64,000 nucleotides of DNA, from NCBI GenBank assembly GCA_017432325.1, contig JAFRJJ010000083.1, positions 1 to 64,000 on the forward strand, read 5' to 3'. A program made the translations under genes and the position numbers. This document shows, in pieces, positions 26,426-35,005 of this stretch. This DNA comes from Solobacterium sp. GTDB lineage: Bacteria; Bacillota_I; Bacilli_A; Erysipelotrichales; Erysipelotrichaceae. The notes beneath the pieces are model-generated. The model did no database searches. It had not been told where the DNA came from and was given only the letters and a program-made list of their open reading frames with translations. Position 1 is the stretch's first letter. Each line of letters opens with the position of its first letter.

Positions 26426-27796
26426 ATGACAGCAGGCAGATATGAACGCAGATCCGTAAACCTGACGGAGGGAAATATTGTTAAAAATATCATACTTTTT
26501 GCGCTGCCGCTTCTTGCAGGACAGATATTTCAGAATCTGTACAACAGCGTTGACAGTATTGTCGTCGGCAGAGCGGTCGGCGTCACTGCACTTGCGGCAG
26601 TCACATCCTGCTCTGACATTTCCCAGGTGATCATCGGTTTCTTTACCGGCCTGTCCGTTGGCGCGGGAGTTGCCTTTTCAAGGTATTTCGGCGCCGGAAA
26701 CCGCGAGCGCCTGCATGAGTCCATCCATACCTCACTGACATTTGCCATGATCATGGGATTGGTCATGCTGACGATTGGGGAACTGTTGTCTCCCTTGCTT
26801 CTGAGAATCGTCAGCTGTCCGGCAGATGTGTATCCTGAAGCGATGATATACCTGAGGATCTATCTGATCGGCATTATTTTTACCTCTATGTACAATGTAC
26901 AGGCAGGTGTACTGAGATCAGTCGGTGACTCACGTTCCCCCTTTATTTTCCTGGTATGCGCATCCCTGACGAACATCGCATTGGACATCCTGTTTGTTGT
27001 GGTGTTTCGTATGGGAGTTGCCGGCGTTGCTTTCGCTACCATTCTGTCACAGTCTGAATCATTCTTCCTTGTGACCCGGAAAATGCTCAGAACAGATGAT
27101 GTATACAAGCTTGTTCCGCAGGATCTGAAAGTTAACGTTCCTCTTCTGCTGGAAATACTGCAGCTGGGAATCCCTGCCGCGATCCAATCATGTCTCGTTA
27201 CATTCTCAAATCTCTTTGTACAGCGCTATATCAACAGCTTCGGTACATATGCAATGGCAGGGGCCGGTACAGGAAAGAAGATCGATAACTATATCAGCCA
27301 GATCACAGTATCACTCGGCCAGTCTTGCACGACCTATGTCGGACAGTGCGTGGGTGCCGGAAAATATGAGCGTGCTTTCAAAGGCATACGTTATGTTATC
27401 TACATCAACCTGGTCGTTTACTTATGCCTTGCCATTCCTCTTTATTTCCTGGCGCCTCAGGCAGCCGGTCTGTTTACAAACAGTCCTGAAGCGATCAGCT
27501 ATGCTGTCACAATGATGCATACGCTTCTGCCGCTTTATTTCCTTCAGTCATTCCATCAGGCTCTCTCCAATTCAGTCAGAGGATTCGGTAAATCTACTGT
27601 TACAATGATCACAACGATCACCAGCCTGATCTTCATCAGACAGCTCTATCTGGCGATTGCAATGCACATCAACCATGACATCCGTCTTGTGTTTATCTCA
27701 TGGCCTGTAGGCTGGACATGTTCCACCCTGCTTGCTTTCTCATATTATTACTTTGCCATCAAGCGTCCATACCTGAATCAGCAGAAACAAGTTTGA
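26426..27796 (+). CDS. MATE family efflux transporter
   Basis: A 456-residue multidrug/organic cation antiporter with about 12 membrane helices. It opens NLTEGNIVKNIILFALPLLAGQIFQNLYN, of which the NIVKNIILFALPLLAG stretch is typical of the MATE fold. The ATG at 26426 follows GGAGAAG; an in-frame TTG upstream is unlikely. It is followed after 15 bases by a nitroreductase, so the two are probably one transcript. Confidence 0.93.
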   Translation: MTAGRYERRSVNLTEGNIVKNIILFALPLLAGQIFQNLYNSVDSIVVGRAVGVTALAAVTSCSDISQVIIGFFTGLSVGAGVAFSRYFGAGNRERLHESIHTSLTFAMIMGLVMLTIGELLSPLLLRIVSCPADVYPEAMIYLRIYLIGIIFTSMYNVQAGVLRSVGDSRSPFIFLVCASLTNIALDILFVVVFRMGVAGVAFATILSQSESFFLVTRKMLRTDDVYKLVPQDLKVNVPLLLEILQLGIPAAIQSCLVTFSNLFVQRYINSFGTYAMAGAGTGKKIDNYISQITVSLGQSCTTYVGQCVGAGKYERAFKGIRYVIYINLVVYLCLAIPLYFLAPQAAGLFTNSPEAISYAVTMMHTLLPLYFLQSFHQALSNSVRGFGKSTVTMITTITSLIFIRQLYLAIAMHINHDIRLVFISWPVGWTCSTLLAFSYYYFAIKRPYLNQQKQV

Positions 27797-27811
27797 AAGG
27801 AGTGCTGAACC

Positions 27812-28336
27812 ATGAATACCATACTGCAAAACATTATCAGCCGCCGTTCCTGCAAAAAATACAGATCTGATCCTGTCGATCCTGCATTGATCGAACAGAT
27901 CGTTGAAGCAGGTCTGTATGCTGCAAGCTCAAACGGAAAACAGGCGGCAATCATCCTGGCTGTTACAGACAAGGAAACGCGTGATCTGCTCAGCCGGCTG
28001 AATGCAAAATATGACCAGAAAAAACGTCCTGATCCGTTCTATAACGCACCGGCAGTCCTTGTCGTACTGGCACCGAAAGCAAGCGGTGCCAAAGTATATG
28101 ACGGAAGCCTCGTGATGGGGAACCTGATGCTTGCCGCACATTCACTTGGCGTAGATTCCTGCTGGATCCACAGAGCCAGGGAAACATTCGAAGATGAAGA
28201 AGGCAAAGCCCTGCTGAAGCGTCTAGGCATTGAGGAAGAATATGAAGGGATCGGCAACTGCATCCTGGGATATGCCGATTATGAACTTCCAGCAGCTGCA
28301 CCGCGCAGACCTGGCCGTGTATTTCATATTGACTGA
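27812..28336 (+). CDS. Nitroreductase family FMN protein
   Basis: A 174-residue nitroreductase. The N-terminal RRSCKKY (FMN phosphate contact), the AASSNGKQ segment and MGNLMLAAHSLGVDSCWI are typical. It would reduce quinones or nitro compounds with NAD(P)H and FMN. It is paired with the MATE pump, which suggests a xenobiotic-handling unit. AAAGGAG precedes the ATG and a terminator follows. Confidence 0.93.
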   Translation: MNTILQNIISRRSCKKYRSDPVDPALIEQIVEAGLYAASSNGKQAAIILAVTDKETRDLLSRLNAKYDQKKRPDPFYNAPAVLVVLAPKASGAKVYDGSLVMGNLMLAAHSLGVDSCWIHRARETFEDEEGKALLKRLGIEEEYEGIGNCILGYADYELPAAAPRRPGRVFHID

Positions 28337-28363
28337 TCCAGACAATACAACTGAATAATTATT

Positions 28364-28389
28364 AAAACAGAGCAGCCGCTCTGTTTTTG
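28364..28389 (+). terminator. Terminator of the MATE/nitroreductase operon
   Basis: AAAACAGAGC (28364-28373) and GCTCTGTTTT (28378-28387) pair perfectly around AGCC. It may also serve the convergent M20 gene. Confidence 0.9.
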
Positions 28390-28398
28390 TATCGAATG

Positions 28399-29739
28399 TT
28401 ATTTTCCGTATTTGCTGAACAGATTCACATAGAATTCCACGTTATCGCAGAGGATCTCCGTATCAATGTGTTCATTGACAGAATGTGCTCCTCCCGAACG
28501 TCCGCTTTCAAAGATGCCTGTAAACCTGTAGACACTGCGTGTAGGAGACAGATCACAGTAATATCTTGAATCTGTTCCGCCTGCCATCATGGAAGGTATA
28601 AACGTAATACCCGGATATTTCTCCTCCATGATCTCCTGAAGGAGATGATATCCATAACTGTCAGATGAGGATACTGCCGGCGGGTTATGCCCCTTGATCA
28701 GACGGAATTGTACTTCTTCAGGCATGACTTCACGGAAGTGCTGTTCCAGCTGTTCAAGCGTTTCGCCCGGCAGGATACGGCTGTTGGTGATCACTGACGC
28801 ATGTTCGGGCAGAATGTTTGCCTGGTCACTTCCCTTTGCCATAGTCGGGGTCGTAGTCGTTCTCATCATCTGATTGATCGCCTTCTCAGTCTCAGCCAGT
28901 TTTTTCAATGTTTCCTCATTTCCTTCCGGATCTTCATAGAACGGTTTGAAGTCGCCTTCAATAAATGGTGCGGAAGCTTTCATTTGACGGATCACAGGCT
29001 CGCACAGATGAGGTTCCATACGGCTGCACTCCAGATCATAAACAGCCTTTCCGAGTTTACCAAGCGCATTATGCACCGGCGGATATGCAGAATGACCGCC
29101 TTTGTCATCGACATAGAACTCATGATCCGCGTAGCCTTTCTCGGAAACGAAGATCGTTGCAATATAGGTACCGTCTTCCCTGCGGGAAACACCGCCGCAT
29201 TCATCGATCGCCATACCGAGTTCTACTCCTCTGCTTTTCAGTTCATCGTGCAGGATCTGACCGGCAGCACCCGGACCGCCCATGATCTCCTCGTTATATC
29301 CGAACGCAAGATAAAGATCATAGTCAGGAACGAATCCATCCGCAATCAGCAATTCCAAAGCATCCAGATATGCCTGGATATTGCATTTGGAATCCGTCGT
29401 TCCTCTGCCGTGCAGAATTCCATCTTCATCAAGATATCCTGAAAAAGGAGGATATTTCCACATCGAATGATCACCTTCCGGAACAACATCCTGATGTGCT
29501 GTCATCAACAGCGGAAGCTGCTCGGACTTGCCGGTACCCTTCCAGGTATACAGCAGTGCGCATTTTCCGATCACTTCACGCTTCAGCGTACGATGTACAA
29601 GCGGATACGCCTCTTCCAGATATGCATGCAGTTTTTTGAATTCCTCAACACGTGTCTTTTCAGGATCACTGCTGGAAACGGTCGGAATCTGTACCATGCC
29701 CTGCAAGTGCTCAATAAACAGATCTTTATCAAACTTCAT
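28399..29739 (-). CDS. M20 family metallopeptidase
   Basis: A 446-residue di-zinc peptidase. Zinc and catalytic motifs are TAHQDVVP (His82, Asp84), GRGTTDSK (Asp116), NEE (Glu150/151) and a C-terminal His in GAHSVNEH. It resembles the carboxypeptidase S/dipeptidase branch and has no signal peptide. The substrate is likely a small peptide or N-acyl amino acid, not resolvable from sequence. Confidence 0.9.
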   Translation of the reverse strand: MKFDKDLFIEHLQGMVQIPTVSSSDPEKTRVEEFKKLHAYLEEAYPLVHRTLKREVIGKCALLYTWKGTGKSEQLPLLMTAHQDVVPEGDHSMWKYPPFSGYLDEDGILHGRGTTDSKCNIQAYLDALELLIADGFVPDYDLYLAFGYNEEIMGGPGAAGQILHDELKSRGVELGMAIDECGGVSRREDGTYIATIFVSEKGYADHEFYVDDKGGHSAYPPVHNALGKLGKAVYDLECSRMEPHLCEPVIRQMKASAPFIEGDFKPFYEDPEGNEETLKKLAETEKAINQMMRTTTTPTMAKGSDQANILPEHASVITNSRILPGETLEQLEQHFREVMPEEVQFRLIKGHNPPAVSSSDSYGYHLLQEIMEEKYPGITFIPSMMAGGTDSRYYCDLSPTRSVYRFTGIFESGRSGGAHSVNEHIDTEILCDNVEFYVNLFSKYGK

Positions 29740-29852
29740 AATTCTTTAATTCCCTTTCTTTGAACTACATTATACAGATTTGGGCAGTCTGCGTCATGAA
29801 TACCAAGGGCATTCTCAAATTAAAACAGAATCAGTTCTGAATATTTATGAAA

Positions 29853-29902
29853 ACAGTGCAGTTTTCCCAGCATGATCATACATGCCGGAAAAGCAGCACT
29901 GT
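29853..29902 (-). terminator. Long hairpin terminator after the kdpE-like gene
   Basis: ACAGTGC (29853-29859) and GCACTGT (29896-29902) close a long, imperfect stem topped by CATG/CATG. On the minus strand it is followed by TTTTC. Confidence 0.7.
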
Positions 29903-29917
29903 TGTTTTCATATGTTA

Positions 29918-30613
29918 TCAGAGACGTATCATCTGATAACCGATCCCGACATGAGTCTGGATCATACTCGGTTCATTATCATCTGTTTCCAGTTTTTTCC
30001 GCAGTGACGTAATGAATACCCTCAGAGAACCGGAATCATTTTCCGATACGCTTCCCCATATCTCTTTGATGATATAGTTTCTCGTCAGCACTTTGCCGAT
30101 ATTGACAGCGAGCAGACAGAGAAGCTTATATTCGATCGGAGTCAGTTTCAGCTCATTCTGATTCAGATATGCCAATCCTGCAGCATAATCAATCCTCAGT
30201 TTGCCATTCACGAATTCCGAATTTTCCGGATACACTTTTTTCAGTATCACCGATCTTCTCTGAGCCGCCCGGATCCTTGCCATCAGTTCTTCTACAGAGA
30301 ACGGTTTTGTCAGATAATCATCCGCACCTGCATCCAACGCTTCGATCTTGTCGGCGGTTTCACTGCGCGCACTCAGGACAATGATAGGCACCTGAGACCA
30401 TGTGCGGATCCGGCTGATCACCTCGATCCCATCCATGTCAGGAAGACCAAGATCAAGCAGAATGATATCCGGATGATGCGATGTGGCCAGCATGATCCCG
30501 GATGCACCGTTAGCTGCTGTGATCACATTGTATTCGTGCATGGATAACGTTGCGGAAATCAGGTTCCTGACCGAGTTATCATCTTCGATTGTCAATATCT
30601 GAATCTGTTTCAT
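29918..30613 (-). CDS. KdpE-like OmpR-family response regulator
   Basis: A 231-residue regulator with a receiver domain (IEDD acidic pocket, phospho-Asp in LLDLGLPDMDG, Lys in LTKPF) and a winged-helix DNA-binding domain (about 135-230). Its start lies inside the end of the kinase gene, with a 35-base overlap and GAGGTG upstream, so the pair is translationally coupled. Similarity to KdpE comes from overall form and the KdpD-like partner. The likely role is control of potassium or envelope-stress genes. Confidence 0.9.
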   Translation of the reverse strand: MKQIQILTIEDDNSVRNLISATLSMHEYNVITAANGASGIMLATSHHPDIILLDLGLPDMDGIEVISRIRTWSQVPIIVLSARSETADKIEALDAGADDYLTKPFSVEELMARIRAAQRRSVILKKVYPENSEFVNGKLRIDYAAGLAYLNQNELKLTPIEYKLLCLLAVNIGKVLTRNYIIKEIWGSVSENDSGSLRVFITSLRKKLETDDNEPSMIQTHVGIGYQMIRL

Positions 30614-32444
30614 TGATATTCACCTCATTCACCGGAAGTGTAAATGTAAACACTGCCCCCTGCGGATCGTTGTCTGTAACGTATATTTTCCCATGATGCG
30701 CATCTATGATCGACCTGCACAGATACAGGCCAAGTCCGCTGCTTCTGGACCTGTCTGAGACTTCATTTCCTCCGCTGTAAAAGATATCAAATATCCTTTC
30801 TTTCTGATCATCCGGAACACCCGGTCCGTTATCAGCGATATGTACCAGCAGGGTTTCCCCCTCCTGCTCATAACTGATTTCAATACGTGAATGTTCCTGT
30901 GTATATTTGATCGCGTTATTTACGATATTGATGATCACCTGAACGATCAGCTTGCCATCAACCATAACAAACACCGGATCAGTTTTGTGGAATATGACGC
31001 TGTGTCTGTCCTTCAGACGGTTGATGTGCCTTAATGCTTCATCAATGATGTCTCCGATCTCTTCGATCTGGATCTGGAGACGAACCTCTTCCTGATTCAT
31101 CCGTGAAACAGAAAGCAGATTCTCAACAAGACCGATCAGCCAGCTTGAATCGTCAAACATATCCTGATACATCTCGTTCCGGATCCCCGGATCGATCTGA
31201 TCACCGTTGCTCAGCAGATTGCTTGCATTGCCGTAAATACCTGTAAGAGGAGTCCTCAGATCATGAGAGATCGTCCTCAGCAGATTCGCACGGTACTTTT
31301 CATTCTGGACAGCAGACTCTGCCTGCTCCCTTGCATGTCTGTTGAACATATTTGTCAGTGCCAGCGAGCATTCAGAAACAATCGACTGGGCAATGTTCAT
31401 TTCATCAGTATCCAGGGGTTTATCCTCGATATCAACACTGAAACATCCGATATCCACTCCGTTCATACGGACAGGAAGATTCAGATACTTCTGATCAATT
31501 TCCTGCCTGCCCTTTGTATACAGAACTTCCCGTTTCAGAAGCTTCCGGATCTGTGTCAGTGTAGTGTTGATGATCTCGTCTTCGGTTGCCGCAAGATCAA
31601 GCATCTTGTTGGTATCCAGAAGGATCATTGTACGGTTGACTGTTTCTGCTGACTGTTTAGCAGTATATTTCAGTCTGACAGCCAGGGTACTGGTAATAAA
31701 CGAAACCAAAAACATGACCAGGAATGTAAAAGGATAACCTGTTTCATACACAAACAAAGTAAACCGCGGTTCAGTAAACAGGAAATTGTACAGCACGACA
31801 CTGGCAGTTGAACTGATCAGGCTGTAGATCTGATATTCAGTTACCAATGACAGGACAACAGCGCCAAGAATGAACACCATGATGATATTCGCTTCCGAGA
31901 AATGACTCAGATAGAATACTTCCCCGATCAGGGTCACTGCCGCAAAAACTGCCAGAGATTTCAGAAGATCCATCCATGAAAAGCCGAACAGTCCCCCCAG
32001 ACGGTTCAGGCTGTATGTTTTCATATCCTTGTCAGGAATGATATCGATCGCAATATCCGATACATACCGCAGGATCTGATCCAGCAGGGAGCGCTTCAGC
32101 CACTTGCCGCTTCTGTGCATACTGCGTCCGATCACGATCCTGGTAATGCCGTTTGCCTCAGCAAACTGACTGATCTGAAACGCAATATCATCGCCTTTGA
32201 TATACTTCACATCAGCTCCGTTCGCACGGGCCAGGTCCGCATTCTGCTTCAGACGTTCCGCATCCTGACTTGATGTTCCGTAATACGGTGAAGGAGACTG
32301 GACATATACCGCTGTCAGTCTGGCATCGAGGGATGCTTTCATCTGCGCAGCATATAAAATCACCTTCGCATTGGAAGGCGAAGATGACAGGCATACAAGA
32401 ATATGCTCATCCTGATACTTTTTTTCCGACACGGTATCGCTCAT
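30579..32444 (-). CDS. KdpD-like sensor histidine kinase lacking the N-terminal KdpD domain
   Basis: A 621-residue kinase. It begins with a universal-stress-protein-like domain (about 14-135), then four DUF4118 membrane helices (about 155-260), a GAF-like region (about 290-375), HisKA with His in RTISHDLRTP, and HATPase with NNAIKYTQ, DNGPGVPD and SSGLGLYL. Full KdpD proteins are near 900 residues and start with an ATP-binding domain containing a Walker A motif; that part is missing. AAGGAT precedes the ATG. It follows a 70-residue membrane protein and a KtrA/TrkA protein. Confidence 0.92.
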   Translation of the reverse strand: MSDTVSEKKYQDEHILVCLSSSPSNAKVILYAAQMKASLDARLTAVYVQSPSPYYGTSSQDAERLKQNADLARANGADVKYIKGDDIAFQISQFAEANGITRIVIGRSMHRSGKWLKRSLLDQILRYVSDIAIDIIPDKDMKTYSLNRLGGLFGFSWMDLLKSLAVFAAVTLIGEVFYLSHFSEANIIMVFILGAVVLSLVTEYQIYSLISSTASVVLYNFLFTEPRFTLFVYETGYPFTFLVMFLVSFITSTLAVRLKYTAKQSAETVNRTMILLDTNKMLDLAATEDEIINTTLTQIRKLLKREVLYTKGRQEIDQKYLNLPVRMNGVDIGCFSVDIEDKPLDTDEMNIAQSIVSECSLALTNMFNRHAREQAESAVQNEKYRANLLRTISHDLRTPLTGIYGNASNLLSNGDQIDPGIRNEMYQDMFDDSSWLIGLVENLLSVSRMNQEEVRLQIQIEEIGDIIDEALRHINRLKDRHSVIFHKTDPVFVMVDGKLIVQVIINIVNNAIKYTQEHSRIEISYEQEGETLLVHIADNGPGVPDDQKERIFDIFYSGGNEVSDRSRSSGLGLYLCRSIIDAHHGKIYVTDNDPQGAVFTFTLPVNEVNINETDSDIDNRR

Positions 32445-32619
32445 GTTCAGTATCCTTTTCCGCTAAAGATAAATAATGATCTTCTTCAGATTCGGTTTTT
32501 TCTTTCACACGATGAAGCTGCAGATCGATCAGATAACTGCTCAGTTTATTGGCACCGTACAATGTGAGGCCCATCATCATTACCGTACCAACCACGATCA
32601 CAAATTCTAAAGATATCAT
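32407..32619 (-). CDS. Small single-pass membrane protein
   Basis: A 70-residue protein with one hydrophobic helix at about 5-25 and a charged cytoplasmic tail. AGGTG lies just before the ATG. It starts 16 bases after the KtrA stop and overlaps the kinase start by 38 bases, so it is embedded in the operon. I do not recognise it. By position it could modulate the channel or the kinase. Coupled placement and a binding site support that it is translated, but this is not certain. Confidence 0.6.
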   Translation of the reverse strand: MISLEFVIVVGTVMMMGLTLYGANKLSSYLIDLQLHRVKEKTESEEDHYLSLAEKDTEHERYRVGKKVSG

Positions 32620-32635
32620 AGCACACCTGAAACAT

Positions 32636-33286
32636 TCATCTGCGGCTAAACATCTTCTGAACGTCTTTATAGGCCCCTGCTACAAGCAAAGACGTATCAG
32701 AAGTGAACCTTGTATCAGGTGTCAGCATGATATTTGTCTTTCCGTTCCCTTTGATGCCGACGATATTGACACTGTATTTTTTTCTGACATCCAGCTGGCC
32801 GAGTGTTTTCCCGACCCATGCTTTCGGTACCTGTACCTCAAATAAAGCCGTGTCCTGATCGATTTCAAAGAAATTCAGGATATGTTCCGTTCCAAATCTG
32901 AGCGCGATCCATTCTCCAAGCTGCGCTTCAGGATACACAACTTCATCTGCTCCGTTCCGCTTAAGGAACTTTGCGTGCACATCACGGCAGGCTCTCGCCA
33001 CCACAAAACGGGCACCGAGTTCTTTCAGCAGGCTGGTGGTTTCAAGAGAACTCTGGAAATCATCTCCGATCGCCACGATGCACATATCAAAATCCCTGAC
33101 ACCGAGTTTTCCCAAAAACCTGCTGTCCGTACTGTCCCCGATCTGCGCGTATGTCACATAGGAAATCACGTCATTGATCGATGATTCTTTAATATCCACT
33201 GCCATCACATCATGACCGAGATCATACAGTTTATGAGCCGCATGCCTGCCAAAACGTCCCATACCGATCACCAATACTGACTTCAT
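32636..33286 (-). CDS. KtrA/TrkA potassium channel regulatory subunit
   Basis: A 216-residue RCK protein. The N-terminal Rossmann domain has GMGRFGRHAA and the acidic VDIKES that selects NAD(H)/nucleotide. A C-terminal RCK_C domain follows from about residue 140. It forms gating rings on KtrB/TrkH-type K+ channels. No channel gene is visible in the window. GGAGG precedes the ATG. It heads the operon with the small membrane protein and the KdpDE-like pair. Confidence 0.9.
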   Translation of the reverse strand: MKSVLVIGMGRFGRHAAHKLYDLGHDVMAVDIKESSINDVISYVTYAQIGDSTDSRFLGKLGVRDFDMCIVAIGDDFQSSLETTSLLKELGARFVVARACRDVHAKFLKRNGADEVVYPEAQLGEWIALRFGTEHILNFFEIDQDTALFEVQVPKAWVGKTLGQLDVRKKYSVNIVGIKGNGKTNIMLTPDTRFTSDTSLLVAGAYKDVQKMFSRR

Positions 33287-33336
33287 ATAATGATATACCT
33301 CCGCCGTTTCTGATAATCTATGTATATCATCCGGTG

Positions 33337-33387
33337 TATTAAGACAGTGTTAACATTGCAGGCAAGACTGTTAAGATTCTGTTAAGA
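33337..33387 (-). promoter_or_regulatory. Direct-repeat array upstream of the ktrA operon
   Basis: On the minus strand TTAACA, TTAACA, TTAACA and TTAATA occur with start-to-start steps of 11, 21 and 11 bases. Phased 11-base direct repeats are the usual binding pattern of OmpR-family regulators, and such a regulator is encoded in this operon. Confidence 0.5.
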
Positions 33388-33390
33388 ATA

Positions 33391-33416
33391 AAAAGACCGG
33401 ATCAATTGATCCGATC
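33391..33416 (-). terminator. Terminator of the beta-helix lipoprotein gene
   Basis: On the minus strand GATCGGATCAA and TTGATCCGGTC form an almost perfect palindrome followed by TTTTT. Confidence 0.8.
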
Positions 33417-33429
33417 GAAAATCGATATA

Positions 33430-34722
33430 TCAGTGGCCTCCTTTAGGACCTCCGAATCCGCCCTGCGGGCCGCCGAAACCTCCCTGCTGACCGCCGAATC
33501 CGCCCTGCATTCCTCCTCCCATCATGGAGTTGGTCAGTGCTGTGATCTGTGTTCCGTTAACGATCATCGTTCCGCCGGTCATCTGTCCGGCACCGTCATA
33601 ATCAAATGCAGACTGTGCAGTAATATTGATATTGCCGCCTGTAACATAGAGATTTCCGTTGGAATCGATCGCGTCAGTATCGCCGCTGCCCATCTTAATG
33701 GTCAGATCTCCGCCGTTGATCTCAACGGTCGGTGTATAGGAATTTGATTTACTTGCCGCATTGATTCCGTCATCAGATGCGCTGACAGTGATCACTCCGT
33801 CATTGATCTGGATGTATGTTCCTTCAATGCCTTCATGTCCGTTCACTGTGATCGTACCGCCATCGATCTGTACGATCGTTGTACCGTGGATCCCGTCATC
33901 ATCGCTTGTGATATCCAGTGTACCGCCGCAGATATATACATAACCGACTGTGTCATCTTCATCGTTTTCACAGTGGATTCCGTCTTTATCTGTGTCGATC
34001 GTGATATTGCCGCCGGCAACTGCAACAGAATCATTCGCTTCCAGCGCGTCATCCGTACATGTGATATTCAGTGTACCGCTTGTGATCTTCAGATCATCCT
34101 TGGACGTGATCCCGTTCCCTGTTGAGGAAATATTCAGCGTACCTGTTCCGTTGATGACAATATCATCCTTAGAGAAGATAACTGCATCTGTATTCGTTGT
34201 ACCGTCTGCTGTAAATGCGCCGGTCACTGTCAATGTACTTGTTGAATCAGTCGTTGTTACAAACACCTTGTCTGCAGACTTCACATAGATCGCAGGACTG
34301 TCTGTATTGGTAATGCTGACTGAATCGAGAACGATCTGGACCTTATCTTCCGATGCTGCATCAACGATGACCGTGCAGTTTTCCGCAGTCCCGGTGATTA
34401 CATATACACCTTCCGAGGTAATGGTAATATCCGAGCTGTCAGAAACCGTATACTTTTCCGCAGATGTCAGGTCCGCTGTCTGTTCCAGGTCACGGTCTGT
34501 GAAAATGTCATCTGCTGACATCATGCCTGATACCGAAACATTGACCGATGTATTTTCTGACTGATTGTTTTCCTGTGACGCGGCTGCAGTCTCAGTTGTT
34601 TCCGCTGCGGCTGTTTCAACAGTCTTTGACGATGTATGTTCTTCCGCTGCTGCTGATGAACATCCTGCCATCAGAACGACTGCCAAGCCAGCGAACAGTT
34701 TTTCTATATTTCTTCTTTTCAT
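33430..34722 (-). CDS. Lipoprotein with Cthe_2159-type beta-helix (carbohydrate-binding domain)
   Basis: A 430-residue exported lipoprotein. The signal ends in LMAGC. A Thr/Ala/Glu-rich linker leads to repeated beta-helix turns such as NGTGTLNI, DDGIHG and GGTLDITSDDDGI, matching the Cthe_2159 carbohydrate-binding family. The repeated Asp-Asp-Gly-Ile turns suggest calcium sites. The C-terminus is a Gly/Phe/Gln-rich tail. AGGAGG precedes the ATG, partly inside a hairpin. Sugar or pectin binding is known for the family and inferred here. Confidence 0.85.
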   Translation of the reverse strand: MKRRNIEKLFAGLAVVLMAGCSSAAAEEHTSSKTVETAAAETTETAAASQENNQSENTSVNVSVSGMMSADDIFTDRDLEQTADLTSAEKYTVSDSSDITITSEGVYVITGTAENCTVIVDAASEDKVQIVLDSVSITNTDSPAIYVKSADKVFVTTTDSTSTLTVTGAFTADGTTNTDAVIFSKDDIVINGTGTLNISSTGNGITSKDDLKITSGTLNITCTDDALEANDSVAVAGGNITIDTDKDGIHCENDEDDTVGYVYICGGTLDITSDDDGIHGTTIVQIDGGTITVNGHEGIEGTYIQINDGVITVSASDDGINAASKSNSYTPTVEINGGDLTIKMGSGDTDAIDSNGNLYVTGGNINITAQSAFDYDGAGQMTGGTMIVNGTQITALTNSMMGGGMQGGFGGQQGGFGGPQGGFGGPKGGH

Positions 34723-34730
34723 GGTGTCCT

Positions 34731-34756
34731 CCTGTAAACGTGTTTCTGTTTACAGG
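34731..34756 (-). promoter_or_regulatory. Hairpin overlapping the ribosome binding site of the beta-helix gene
   Basis: CCTGTAAAC (34731-34739) and GTTTACAGG (34748-34756) are perfect 9-base complements around 8 bases. In the mRNA the arm nearest the gene supplies the first bases of the AGGAGG site. Confidence 0.6.
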
Positions 34757-34760
34757 TATC

Positions 34761-34820
34761 AGAATACTCAGCCAATGTGAACTTTTCTGAAACAATCCGT
34801 GTTTGTTATTTGAGTATTCT
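34761..34820. repeat. Widely spaced 10-bp inverted repeat
   Basis: AGAATACTCA (34761-34770) and TGAGTATTCT (34811-34820) are perfect complements with 40 bases between. They may be two operator half-elements or a leader stem for the beta-helix gene. Confidence 0.6.
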
Positions 34821-35005
34821 TCAAAAATGTTGTTCAGTTTTGACTTCAAAATCATTTTCCGGTTTATTTACACAGACAGGTTCTTAGCTGATATGCCCTG
34901 TAGTATTCATCATAGTATTACCCGAATAAAACCGGAGATTATCTGATTTATGCAAACACGACAACAGTTTTTGTGCTAGTATACAGGCATTACAGGAGGC
35001 CAACA

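Noticed and set aside
30579..32444. KdpD reading frame as a broken pseudogene
   Set aside because: It is shorter than KdpD but has intact USP, DUF4118, HisKA and HATPase parts, its own binding site, and coupling on both sides. It is a truncated type, not a decayed gene.
34973..35005. Guanine riboswitch before xpt
   Set aside because: The region is short and lacks the conserved three-way junction sequences; only a promoter-like TAGTAT and AGGAGG are seen.
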